Program-made: the position numbers and the translations under genes
Shown here: piece by piece, positions 11,351 to 23,099 of the stretch
How positions within the stretch are numbered: position 1 is the stretch's first letter
How the letters are laid out: each line of letters begins with the position of its first letter
Assembly (NCBI GenBank): GCA_039566865.1
Contig: CM076956.1
Location: 14,457,511 to 14,521,510, forward strand
Direction of reading: 5' to 3'
DNA: 64,000 nt
Source of the DNA: Aurelia coerulea
Taxonomy: Eukaryota > Cnidaria > Scyphozoa > Semaeostomeae > Ulmaridae
The notes under the pieces: generated by a model
Told to the model about the DNA's origin: nothing
The model's database searches: none
Seen by the model: the letters and a program-made list of their open reading frames with translations, nothing else

Positions 11351-11944
11351 TAACAAGGACAGATTTCATAACAGAATAGCACCATTTGCTTCTGTTGGCA
11401 CCTGAATTCTGAATTCACTTGAACAATGGAAGTTCTCTCAACCAGCAATTCAAAAGAAGCGAAGCCGCAAATGTTGGAACAAAACCCAGGTAACTAGCTC
11501 GCTCGTTGTGCATTCCGGAAATTGTTTTTAAGAGTAAACATGAGCATATATCGAAAGAAGAAGGAGATATCTAGACATCTACCATGGGCATTTTATGTCT
11601 TTGGCTCAGGAGCTGAGCAGTAAGTGTTTTAATTACACCCAAAAATACGATAATTGAATTGCCTCTCAATCGGCTTTTATACCATACAAATAAGATGCCC
11701 CAGGCAAATGTGTAGATATACCCTTCTTCTTTCGATATATGCTCACGTTAGCTCTAAGAAACCATTTCTGGAATGCACAACGAGCGTGCTTGCTAACTGG
11801 GTTTCAGAGAACTGGTGCGGCTTTGTTTGTTTTGAATTTCTGGTTGAGAGAATTTCTTTTGTTCGAAATTGTGAATCGCTTTGAATTCAGGTGTCAACCG
11901 CAAAAGCAAATGATGCCATTGTGTTACAAAATCTGTCCTTGTTA
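11351..11944. mobile_element. palindromic MITE, family P copy 2
   Basis: Same family as 3629-4224. It shares gaatgcacaacgagcg, the ctctcaaccag / ctggttgagag pair, and termini taacaaggacag / ctgtccttgtta. The two arms are complementary over most of the ~594 bp. The copies differ by many substitutions, so neither insertion is very recent. Non-coding. Confidence 0.7.
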
Positions 11945-11953
11945 CCAAACATA

Positions 11954-12057
11954 TAGCCTGCGCGCAGACTTTGGTTGTTACTGTGGAGGAGAGGAAGAAA
12001 GGAAAGTTCCTTTCTTCCTCTCCTGCACAGTAACAACCAAAGTCTGCGCGCAGGCTA
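11954..12057. mobile_element. 104-bp palindrome with 9-bp target duplication
   Basis: A near-perfect foldback, from TAGCCTGCGCGCAGACTTTG to its complement, with GGAAAGTTCC close to the axis. CCAAACATA occurs directly outside both ends (11945-11953 and 12058-12066). A nine-base duplication suits Mutator-like insertion. It sits immediately beyond the right end of family P copy 2. Confidence 0.8.
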
Positions 12058-12066
12058 CCAAACATA

Positions 12067-13101
12067 CAACGCTGGTGATAACCACAGGAGAAAGGAAACA
12101 TGAATTTTATGTTTGAAAAAATTCGCTCTGTTGGCATAACATACCTAAATAGCAGAAACCAATGAATTTAGTTGCAAAACATGACATTAGCTGCAAGACT
12201 TATATCCATCTTCATCTTCATAGCATGATAACTAGCCCAGGCTACCATCCTCAACTTTGAAAGTTCTTCAGAAAGATATTGGCCAAATTGTTCCAACATG
12301 ATCTTCAGAAATGAATCTCCAAATAGGCTAGCTACAAAGCAAAGAACAAAGCGAAGGCCCTGGCCAAACGAGAAAACATTGTTTGCCATAAATTGGACTT
12401 CTGTTTGCCAAGTAAAATGTTTATCCATTTGACAATTTCCACTAAAAAATCCTGGAAATTCTTTTGTCAAAACCATTGTCTAACAGATTCAGAATATGAT
12501 TAATGCTGCTTTTCAAGCAATATTTACAACATGACCAAATGGGAAAATATTGCTTGGCAAATGATCTCAATTGCTTGGCAAACAGCATTGTTCGTTGGGA
12601 ATCTACATGCTTAAAGTGAATGACCTGACATATATAGTGCTTCTCTATGAATAGGACAAAGAAACACCTAATCCCTCCATTGTTTTATTTGGCTTTGCTT
12701 TCTTTCACCACGCGCTGGATTGTCGAATACAAGTTTACAAGCCTATGAGGTCTCATCTTTTAACTCAGGTTATTCACTTTAAATGCCTCCCTCGCTCGGT
12801 CAAGTTGAAATGTACCCAATTGTATCAGGAAAAGAATTACGAGAAGTTCCATCTTTTGATGTCCATTGATAAAATCTTTCGCAATATTTCGCTGTATATC
12901 CATACAGCATCATCAGATGAATTTTGTACCCAATTGAATTTGATAACTTTAACACGTGCCGTTTCATTGTTTAGCCTATGAAACAATGGGTGCGCAGGCG
13001 TTTTCTTTAGCATGTTTATAGCGGCAAATCGATATGTCTATTCCCTTTCAAGAAGCGGGTGGCTGTCTATTGGATTGTCCTTACGGTGGGTTTTGGCCTG
13101 A
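12067..13101. other. no gene recognised
   Basis: Only short ORFs with no recognisable domain. The phrase 'ttgcttggcaaa' recurs near 12550-12590. No RNA gene seen. Confidence 0.4.
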
Positions 13102-13169
13102 CCTCGTCCTCAGGGTCCTATGTCACATTGGGACGAAGCCCAATATGACAGAGGACCGTGGGGACGACG
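13102..13169. repeat. hairpin-forming inverted repeat
   Basis: Two 31-base arms (13102-13132 and 13139-13169) are complementary at about 26 positions around a six-base loop, acgaag. GC-richer than its surroundings. Probably a short foldback element. Confidence 0.6.
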
Positions 13170-13610
13170 TTGTTTTTTGTCTCATTGTCCAAGTCACTTC
13201 CAATAATATTTTGTAAGCATGCTTAAAAGCAGTCAGCAAAGTATCTCATCTCTAGTCTATATTTCTGCCTGTTCCTATTCCCAGTCCTACCTCATCAAAA
13301 AGTGGCGCCCAAATGTCAAATTAGTGAGATTTTCTGAGTGGATGGGAATCCACCGGGAATCATATCATTTTTGAGTGCGAGAGAATATGTCACTCTTAAT
13401 TCTGAAGTTGAATAGCAATTTACCCATGACTGAGTAGACTTTACTGTTCGATAGTTTGCCCGCTCAGGAAATTTCGCTGATTGGAAACTAGCCTTAACGG
13501 CCAATAGCAATAGTCCATAACCGCAATCTTTTCAGTTAATTTCTTAAATGGACGTAAATGCAGTCCACTAGTATATGCAAATAATCTCTAAACCAAGAAG
13601 CATTTCGAGT
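13170..13610. other. no gene recognised
   Basis: Sequence between two short foldbacks. I see no ORF, repeat or RNA signature that can be supported. Confidence 0.35.
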
Positions 13611-13675
13611 ACCATGGGTACCAGACTCTCTAAAAAGTATAAGATCATAGTTTTTAGAGAATCTGGCACCCAGGG
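13611..13675. repeat. mini-palindrome of the GGGTACCAGACTC family
   Basis: The arms GGGTACCAGACTCTCTAAAAA and its near complement fold around a ~15-base loop. The same motif occurs at equivalent sites in units A, B and C of the large tandem array. Confidence 0.6.
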
Positions 13676-14057
13676 TTCACTCCGAGTAGATACTTCTGCG
13701 ATCCAAATTTGAAACAGTAAACATAATGTTAAGAAAGATGTCCCATCCCATGTCAAACATATAATGAGGAGCTAATAATTTTTATTTGTTGATACTAATC
13801 TTTTCGCCGTTAACGTTCATTTCCTGGGTATTATTGGAAAAAACATAGATTATACCTTTGGATGGCATGCGTCAGACGAACTGAAATATCATCATTTTAT
13901 GAAGAATCTCTGATAAAGGTGAGTTACATTATTTGTGAAACATGCTTTATAACAAGTAAATCCCATTTAAAAACACTCCTTTAAAAACACGAAAAATCCA
14001 AATCTCCAAAAACCATCATATATCAAACTGTTAATAAGAATAGATTGCGATTATCTG

Positions 14058-14366
14058 ATGGCTCATTGTAAGGATTCAGCTTTGTTTTCGTGGGTGGTGG
14101 TAGTGGCTGATACTATTCCACCAAAATGCAGTAAAGTCAATGCAAGGACCAATCAATTAATTCTTCGTCGAAATCTAAGGCAAAATCTCGAAATTGTGGG
14201 AAAGCTCATTACTCAAAATTCAGATTTGTGGAAAGATGACAATTTGTTTAATCCTTCAGCTCGCAAGGACGTGAAATCACATGGTTTTAAAAGCTCATGT
14301 GGTTGTCATTCCAAGGACTTTGTGAGATCTGCATTAGACAAATTAAGTGAATTTCGACAAAAGTAG
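14058..14366 (+). CDS. hypothetical 102-residue ORF
   Basis: An ATG-to-stop ORF with protein-like composition: a short hydrophobic stretch near residues 9-18 (ALFSWVVVVA), then a basic and polar region with cysteines (SSCGCHSKDF). No domain is recognised, and no splice sites or promoter give it support. It could be chance or a relic. Confidence 0.2.
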   Translation: MAHCKDSALFSWVVVVADTIPPKCSKVNARTNQLILRRNLRQNLEIVGKLITQNSDLWKDDNLFNPSARKDVKSHGFKSSCGCHSKDFVRSALDKLSEFRQK

Positions 14367-14926
14367 AGAGCAGTGTCTCTTTCTAAATATATGACCTTTA
14401 TCATAGATATGTAATTTACCACAAATCTTTCAAATGAAAGCTTCCTACTGGCTTTATCAAAGAAAGCTGCAGGTTGAAAACTTCAAATTTCTCAGAGAAA
14501 TATGTCTGATATAAGATAGTGATTTTCTAGAAGCATGCTTTGCGTGCCTTCATTTGATATATGACTTTTGCAAAATAGGTCACTTGGGGATTCGCCAGTA
14601 GGAATGAAGTAAGCAAAAATCAAAGTGGAGACGAACTTCTCTTGACATTCAAAATATTACTTAAAATTTTTAAACAATATCGAAATTAAGCATTGCATTA
14701 CCTTGGTTTGAAATATGCGTATTCCTTTCTTGTTAACGAATCCCTTTTGGCCCTAGTTTGCAGAAATTCTGCATCAAACCAAGTGACGCATGTTGTGTTT
14801 TCAGGAAATCAATGTATCTGTTATATCAGAACTTTCGTTTTGATATACCTGTTATCTATAATACATACCCTGCTAAAGAGTTACTCAACATACTTTTACT
14901 TTAACATATCTCCCGATCAAGCGGCC

Positions 14927-15082
14927 ATGACAAATTCTCTCCACGTCGTTCTCTTTACCTTCACGATCTCCTCGGTGTTTGCAAGACACGTATCGAGCAT
15001 GATGAAATCGATTGAGTTTTCTGATTTCTCCCCAGATGGACTTTTCCCGCTGTTGGCTGCTACAGAGCAAAACGAGAGTTGA
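14927..15082 (+). CDS. candidate small secreted peptide (51 residues)
   Basis: The ATG at 14927 stands in a favourable context (gcggccATGa). The first ~19 residues look like a signal peptide: a hydrophobic LHVVLFTFTISSVFA core followed by a plausible cleavage site before RH. A ~32-residue acidic/polar mature part follows, ending ATEQNES, then TGA. An ATTAAA polyadenylation-like signal lies about 115 bases downstream (near 15199). The longer frame starting at 14693 has no better evidence. It has no recognised family, and the ORF is short enough to arise by chance. Confidence 0.3.
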   Translation: MTNSLHVVLFTFTISSVFARHVSSMMKSIEFSDFSPDGLFPLLAATEQNES

Positions 15083-15199
15083 TTTCTGCCTGAATACCGA
15101 AACATTGATCGGCCAGTCGGAGGTGATGGGTTGCTGTTTTCTCCTCCAGCTTTCTGCATACAGCATTATAGTACTTCATATACCATATAATCTTCCCAT

Positions 15200-16428
15200 T
15201 AAATACTGAAGAATAGTCTAATTACCTATCACCTATTGGAAAAACAACGAGAAATATTCTAATCATTTACCCTAACTGTTGTAATACTATCTTTAATACG
15301 TACCATACGACGGAACACCCATTATAACTAACTACTTCGTAACAAACCCACAGAAGAAGCACTCCAATTCTTTACGGCAATCAACAATCTTTATTACATC
15401 TACCCTACTAATGAATACTCTAATGACACAAAGTAATCAATCACCATGATGCAAACCCTACCTAAAAATACTGTAATTCTTTACGGCAATCAACTATCTT
15501 TATTACATCTACCCTACAAATGAATACTTTAATTACGTAAAGTAACCAACTACTATGATAAAAAAACTACCTGAAAATACTGCAATTCTTTACGGCAATC
15601 AACTATCTTTATCACATATCCCACTAATGAATACTCTAATTACATAAAGTAATCAACAACTATGATGCAAACCCTACCTAAAGTACTGTAATTGTTTACG
15701 GCAATCAGCTATATTTATTGCATACCCTACTAATGAATACTTTAATTCATAAAATAATCAGCCACTATGATGAAAACCCTACCTGAAAATAGTGTAATTC
15801 ATTACGGCAATAAACAATCTTTATTACATACCCTATTAATAAATACTCTAATTACGTAAAGTAACCAACTACTATGATGCAAAAACTACTTGAAAATACT
15901 GTAATTCTTTACGGCAATTAACAATCTTTATTACATACCATACTAATAAATACTCTAATTACGTAAAGTAACCAACTACTATGATGCAAAAACTACCTGA
16001 AAATAGTGTAATTCTTTACGGCAATCAACTATCTTTATTACATACCCCACTAATAAATACTCTAATTACATAAAATAACAAACAACTATGATGCAAACCC
16101 TACCTAAAATTACTGTATTTCTTTAAGGCAATCAACTACATTTATTACATACCCTACTAATGAATACTCTAAGTACACAAAGTAATCAACCACCATGCTT
16201 TAAACCCTACCTGAAAGTATTGTAAATCTTTGCGGCAATAAACAATCTTTATTACATTCCCTACAAACGAATACTTTAATTACATAAAGTAATCAACCAC
16301 TATGATGAAAACCCTACCAGAAAATAGTGTAATTCTTTACTGCAATAAATAAAATTTAATACATACCCTACTATACTTATGAATACTCTAAGTACATAAA
16401 GTAATCAACAACTATGATGCAAACCCTA
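15200..16428 (+). repeat. ~107-bp tandem satellite, about 11 monomers
   Basis: The marker ttctttacggcaatcaac recurs, with variants, near 15366, 15475, 15584, 15690, 15796, 15901, 16010, 16116, 16222 and 16330, giving a period of about 105-109 bp. Each monomer also carries a 'taccctactaatgaatactctaatt'-like phrase and 'actatgatgcaaaccctacct'. Monomers are more diverged at the 15200 end. The array stops abruptly at about 16428, where the ~8-kb unit begins. AT-rich, non-coding. Confidence 0.85.
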
Positions 16429-16916
16429 TGATGTCTCTCAGGGATTTCTCCGACTCGAATTTATTAATGTTCATTTCATGTTCATACGATTATACCAGTT
16501 GTCCCTGAAAAGTGAAAATGAGCTATGAATCGACTGCAAATGATATTGTTAAAAAGTAAGCTTAAAAAGAAATTCTTCCAAGAATAAACACTTGCAGTTA
16601 TGCAATTTGCTTAAGAAATGAATTGCTATTCAAAATAAATAAAGAATGCAAAAATTTGAATTTGAAAAAATGGAAGCTTTTTCATGAATTGGTTCCCTTA
16701 CCATTGAGATCGTCGTCACCAAAAGACGTCATGCTTGTTGCTTTCTCCTCGCACTCGCATTACCATGAAACTTCAGATCCCTTTAAATTATGAATTTGCG
16801 CAAAAAGCAAAAATGCCGCAAAACGTCGACCAAACGCGACAAATAAAAACGCAAAGCGAATGGAAGTAAGAATACAATAAGTTTGAACATGATCATTTAT
16901 GAATTAATTCCCTTAC

Positions 16917-17149
16917 CATTGGAATCGTCACCAAAAACTCCAGCATGTATCCTGCTACTACTATGAAGCATTATCTCCCCAACTGTCACATAAAAGCGCG
17001 ATTGAAAGCAAACATACCGCGATCTCTGCAAAAAAAACGCAAAAAAGATGCAATGGATGACGCGAAAAACATTATTGGATTCTTCCATGAAAAAATCAGG
17101 AGATCTTCTGTTTCTATTTCGTCAGCAAACTGTTCCAGACCATGTGCCC
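16917..17149 (-). other. exon-like segment E2, unit A
   Basis: On the minus strand a pyrimidine-rich tract and ttttgcag precede 17149, and a canonical donor (AATG followed by gtaaggg) follows 16917. The corresponding segment in unit C is open in a phase 1-1 frame and encodes AHGLEQFDDEIETEDLL at its start and GVFGDDSNG at its end. In A the start reads AHGLEQFADEIETEDLL, but the frame is broken in an A-run. The protein family is not recognised. It may be a decayed coding exon or an exon of a non-coding transcript. Confidence 0.35.
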
Positions 17150-18603
17150 CTGCAAAAGATAAGATAATTTCAGTTTGAAAGAAAGATCTATTTCCATTCA
17201 GACACAATATCAAATAGACGTATTCCATGAGTCTCAGCATCGCTCATTGAATTGCATAGTTGTACTGAATGATCAGATTGTAAAGATTCAACGAATACAA
17301 GAAATACCTCGAAAGTCTAGATATCTGACTCAGTTGTAAACGCTAGATATTTGTCTATCTATTTTGAGTAGAATATAGCATTTTCAGTCCAAAGAAGGCC
17401 TTGATTAGCTTTGACTTTCAGGCCTACTACAAATAAATGAATGATAATACAACCATAGTTGTCCAAAAAATATTACCGGAAACCACAGCGTTTGTTCATC
17501 GTCTTCGGCCTCGGCCAAGTAACCATTTCGAAAATCAAGAAAAACTACATCACCAATGCTTTTCAGCTTCCAGTGTCCGCAAAGCGCGCAGTGTCCGTAA
17601 AACCGCAAAAAAGCGTCGCAAGCTGGATCAATGAACATTGCACGCCGTGAAAGGAAAATATGCCGTAAATGCTGCGATGAAGCCTCTTTCGCCTAACTAA
17701 AACTGTTCGCAAACTTTTCAGCTCAGTACGCGCAGTGAAAAGGAAAAAATAGCCGAATTAGTCCAAGCGTTCTCTTCTTCTGGATGATGCCAAGGGTTCA
17801 TTTTCTACGTTATTTCCATTTTTTCATCAATATGGTAAGCACAAGTTGCCCCTGCAAGAAAGTAAAAGCAATCTCAATTTTGAAATAGTGACCAATCTCT
17901 CTTCTAAAGATTTGAATTTTGATGATTTATCATTCATTCAATAATACCTAATTTTTTTCATGACATAGGCCAAAACTAGCTGTAATCTCGTGATTCCTTT
18001 GGCCAACTGCAAATAAATAGAAAACGATAAGAATTCTGCAGTAAATGACTTGATATATTACCAAAAAATATCTGCGTTTGACAAATATTTGCGGTCATAT
18101 CATCCATCACTCGAAGTCCCAGCACAACATAGCACCAATACTTCTCAGTTGTCAGTTTCCACAAAAGCGCTCAGCGCAAAAGAAAAGGGCGCCGTTAGCT
18201 GCTGTAATCAAATCGCTCTTGCCAAAAAGGCGTATGGACATTTGTTAGTGTTTATCGTCCGAAAAAACGCGCAAGGAGTAAAGGAATAAGTCCTCCAAAA
18301 TGGTGCAATGGTGCAAATCGCTAAAGTTAAAAGATGCTGGAACAAATGACGGCTCCTTCCTTTAGGTGGAACTAGGTGTCAAACCGAGCCTTTAGATATG
18401 GGACCAACCATGAAATTATCATTTGCCTTGCTAAAGGCTGGTTTATGGACTGTCACATTTTCCAAGCAAGCAGAATATTCATGTTGAATTTTGTTAAACT
18501 GAATGCATTTTTGTGGATTTGCACATCAGCAGTCTAAACAGGAGTATGCAGTTGAATAATCCTCCTGCTTGTGAAACTGCACTGCCTTGAAACCATCCTT
18601 GAA

Positions 18604-19450
18604 AGTGTTCTTTGTTAAAGTCCGTAAAACGCTACGTAACTAAACCAAAGAACACTCAGAGCCCGTATAAACGATACGCAGCTCATGATAATTAAACTCA
18701 TTGACTAAAACTGATGGAAATTGGAACACTACGTGGAAACAGGTTTGAAATCACATTTCGGTCCGTAAAACTCTACGTTGTTTCAGGATGGCATCCTAAC
18801 TTCAGCTAATACCTAAAGGCTGCTTTGTAATCAGTCAAATTTTCCAAGCAAAGAGGAAATTCAATTTGAGTATGGATAAATGCTGTATTTTTGAACTGAA
18901 TACAATTTTGTAAATTTGCACATCAACTGTTAAAACAGGAGTGTGTGTGCATTTGAATTACCCCCCTGCTTGTGAAATTGCACTGATTAAAAACCATCTT
19001 TGAAAGCGCTCTTTGTTAAAGTCCGTAAAACGCTACGTAACTAAACCAAAGAACACTTAGAGCCCGTATAACGATACGCAGCTCATGAAAATTAAACTCA
19101 CTGACTAAAACTGATGGAACACTACGTGGGAACAGATTTCAATTCACACTTCGGTCCGTAAAACTCTACGTCGTTTCAGGACGGCATCCTAACTTCAGCT
19201 AATACCTAAAGGCTGCTTTGTAGTCAGTCAAATTTTCCAAGCAAGAAGAAAATTCATGTTGAGTACATACAAATGCTGTCTTTTTAGATTGAATACAATT
19301 TTATGAATTTGCACATCAACTGTTAAAACAGGAGTTTGTGTGCATTTGAATTACCCTCCTGCTTGTGACATTGCACTGATTAAAAACCATCCTTGAAAGT
19401 GCTCTTTGTTAAAGTCCGTAAAACGATACGTAACTAAACCAAAGAACGCT
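18604..19450. repeat. three ~400-bp repeats with conserved 53-nt hairpin cores, unit A
   Basis: Cores lie at 18604-18656, 19005-19057 and 19398-19450. Each is exactly 53 nt: an ~11-bp stem (AGTGTTCTTTG pairing with CAAAGAACACT in the first copy) closed over an almost invariant centre containing GTCCGTAAAACGCTACGTAAC. A second small dyad follows ~12 bases later (CGTATAACGATACG, or with one extra A). Flanking sequence between copies is much more variable than the core. Confidence 0.8.
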
Positions 19451-21589
19451 TGAAGCTCGTATAACGATACGCAGCTCTTGAAAATTGAAATTCACTGACT
19501 AAAACTGATAAATAGTACTAAATTCAGTAAAAATATTCGTCTGACACTGGTCACAGAAAGTCGCCAGTTAGGATCCGAAAGAGGAGAAGAGATGATAATC
19601 ATAGTGCATTTTATTAGAAAGAAGGCGAGCAGAAAGTCCACTGATATCCTAATAAGTTAAATTTCGTCTGACACTGCTGGTTTAAGCGCAACTTACCTAC
19701 TTAGAAATTTGATTGGCGCTCTGATTGGCAAATTTCAATACGCAATGCTCGATCTATTCTAGTTTCTTCCTTTTGGGATCATTTGATGATTTCCTGTTAC
19801 CATTGTCGGACGAAAAAGAACAAATAGAACAACATAGCTCAGGTTCTTCAAAGATGATTTCAATTTGCAGGCGTTTTTCTTGCGGCTGCCGAGATAAGGT
19901 TCGTCTTTCGTGAAACTTCAATTCCTCCGCTGTACGCACTGTCAGCTTTATTTGAGAAGCGGCAAAGAAAGCGCTTCCAATGAAATCAGCTTTGGAGAAG
20001 AAGGCCTTCGAATTAAAAAACTGTTTCTCAACACAGGTAAAATGGCCATGAAATACAACGCAGTTATAACAATGCAATATTTCGCGCTGAGAATCTCACA
20101 CCATTACTGATACAACAAAAGTGTAGGATAACATGGCCACTGTGACTTTTGCTGCACCACGTTTTCAAGGAGTTATTGCATGGATGCAGATGAATGCAAC
20201 ATTTCATTGTTAAAACTATTTTTGTATTTCATATCTGTTTTACCTGTGCAACGCGAGAAACAGAAACGCAAACAAGGGGTATTTGGGTGAAAAGAAATTC
20301 AGAATATCGCCATTTTTTTTAAATTTCTTCATTACAGCATGCTTTTGGTTACCGAGAGAAAGATACTGTCCTAAATTTAATGAATTTTCTCCCAAATTAG
20401 CACCTGTTTGCCCCTAAAATGATTGACTCACGTGCCAAAAAGGAAAATTGGCTGAATTCACCAAGAAAGCAGCCTTGGAAACATGGGGAAGGCTTTCAGC
20501 AATGACAAAATTCTTTGTGACAATCTTGAACGTACTTTTAGGTCAAAATGAATCACTCTTCTCCCCTCCAAATTTGATCTTGGACATATCGCAAACCTGC
20601 TCAGGAGATATTCCTCATGCCCGAAGTGAACATGTTTCGTCTAACACTGGCCAGTGAATCACCAGATATAATCTTAAAGAGAATTAAAGGCAATGAATAG
20701 GATGAAATGATTAAGAATCAGCGAAATATAGGAATCATGTAGAGTTTAATTAGGTGAATATTTTCTTCGGACATTCTGGTCAAAGTAAACATCTTTTCGA
20801 AAGAAAGATTCAAAGGCTCTCTGGTCATAATTAATTTCAAACTTAGTTCATTTTATTTCCTTTCGTTTCCTCTCTTATCCCATGCTTTTCTGGCATTAGT
20901 ATCTAGCGAAGCTGACATCACACTTGCAGCAATTTTCATGCAACTAAGGCTAGCACTTTGTGAAAACTGGCTTCATTTGTCGCAGGCCATTAATGCGTCT
21001 TATTTATTAAGCGGCTTGAAAAACGCTTCATTCCTGCGTAGGATAAACAAAAAAATGCAATGTACGGCAAAATAAAGTTACTAAAGTCTGTCTCAAACTA
21101 GATATCACCTGCAAATGCCCGCGAAAAGAACAATAGAAGTATTTTGCAAAGGAATTTTAGCGTTATAGCAAATCTCAGTTGATATCTAATTTGAGACGAA
21201 CGTTCATAGCTTGGAAATGCATAAGCAATCTTTACAAGAAGTGCTCAAATTATTAAATTGAAAATTAATTATTGTTACAGAATAGTTAGAGCCCAAACTA
21301 GTTGTGCCTAAAATAGCCCAGTTGGAGTTTTAAGACAACCGCGTATTATAAACTTGCAGGATGTATCCATATTGATTTGGAAATGTCGCCGTCAAGCACA
21401 ATTTTTAGGATGACGTTCTTTCATTCAGTTGACATTCACTTGTTGGATATAATTTCTCCAGCTCTAAATTTCCCTGGCTTACAAAATGAGACTGTCGCTC
21501 CAAACGAGAAACTGAATACAAAAAATTACTCACGTGCTACATTAGAAATTAGCTGAATTCGGCATGAAACCAGCCTAGAATCATGAGCC

Positions 21590-22290
21590 ATCTTGGGGTA
21601 TTCAACATCGTCGCGATTCTTTCAAACATCACCCTTCGACATATAGGGCAGCTATTCAGCAATGTCTTCATTCTTTACAAAAGCAGATGTATAAGCATGG
21701 GGCATTTGGAAGATTCAGCATTGTCTCAAATTATTGTGACACTTCGCCTCTCGATTATCAAATCAGGCAAACAACAATGGCACATATATTTATTTGAGCA
21801 GCAATAGAAACATGCGGGTAGTTGAGGCATTCAGCTATGTCACAGTTCTTCATGGCACTTCATCTCTCAACGAATAAGGCAGGCATTTATCAATGTCTCA
21901 ATTCTTTGCAGCACTATCGACACATGGGGCAGGCACTCAGCAATGTCACAATTCTTTACAAAAATATCCAAAGAAACATGGGGCAATTTGGGATTATTCA
22001 CAATGTCACAATTACTCATGGCACTTAATGTAGGCTTTCATCTCAATGTCTCAATTCTTTGCCACAATTCGCCTTTCAACTCATGGGGCAGGCATTTATC
22101 AATGTCACAATTCTTTATGGCATTTCGCCTCTCAGCAAATAAGGTAGGGATTCATCAATGTCTCAATTATTTGTGGCACTTCGTCTGTCGAATATGGGGC
22201 AGGTATTCAGCATTGTCTTGATTCTTTATAATAATTCACTACGAAAGTAGCCTTAAAACATGGGACAAGCATTCAACAAATAGACTGTTC
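21590..22290 (+). repeat. minisatellite of ~55-bp monomers, unit A
   Basis: Variants of 'caatgtcacaattctt' and 'acatggggcaggcattcag' alternate at ~50-60 bp spacing through about a dozen degenerate monomers. The equivalent arrays are near 29.70-30.36 kb (B) and 39.17-39.90 kb (C). Small ATG ORFs across it are by-products of the repeat. Confidence 0.75.
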
Positions 22291-23099
22291 TTCTTCTGCA
22301 TATTGAGCAATAAATCTTTGTTCTTCAAATGCTCGAAAAAATGTAGAAATTTCATAAACATGCTCAAAACATTTTTGGGAATGTCTTCAATTTTGTATCT
22401 TCAATTCATCTTCTTTTGTAATCAGTTTCTTTCATGTATTTCAGTTTTAATTTTTTTTTCAAATTTTTCAAATTTTTGTTCAAAAGTGCAACCTTGGCGA
22501 AGGGGGCTCCCCAATATGGCCAAACAGGGAGGATCCAATCAGGGTTAAAGAGGGTTAAAGTAAACAAATTAGAACTTACGCTCACGTTGTAGTACGTTTT
22601 TACAAAAACCCTCGAATGGTACTTCGTTGACCTAGAAATTGGTCAACTGGTAGCACAAAGAAATCATAATGTCCTGCAAAGTTTGATATTTTCCAGTAGT
22701 AAAAACTTACAAAACGGGGCAGAAGAACTTCAAATTTATTGACGAACATTGCTGCAACTATTTGACTGTTTGTCGGCTCAACAATAGTGCTCGTGGAGGA
22801 GCGTCCTGAGATGGAATCTCGTCACTGCCAACGAATCTTTGAATATCCCCTCCTGTCACATCATTACTATCATGTGTTTTAAGAATATGTAATAGGTCAA
22901 TTTGGTAGCCATTTGGCAAGACCCTCAAACAGATTGGACCTCCTTATTAGGGCATAATGTGAGTACTCCCTCCCTCCCTTGAGTGTCATTCGCTGTCATA
23001 AAAACGTATGAATAGCTATGTACAATAAGTCATAAAGCATCTTGAGAGAGTTTGCTCTTCAGGTTGATGGCAGCAGTCCTTTAGAGTTGCCTTACTTTT

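Noticed and set aside
11739..12137. ORFs of 114 and 125 codons on both strands
   Set aside because: They lie in the arm of a palindromic MITE and the 104-bp foldback; both strands are open because the sequence is self-complementary.
18604..18690. tRNA or 5S-like gene in the hairpin core
   Set aside because: No A-box/B-box pair, no cloverleaf and no acceptor stem; the core is a simple stem-loop plus a small dyad.
21583..22548. Short methionine-rich ORFs (MSQFFMAF...) in units A, B and C
   Set aside because: They are direct translations of the ~55-bp minisatellite and vary in frame between units.
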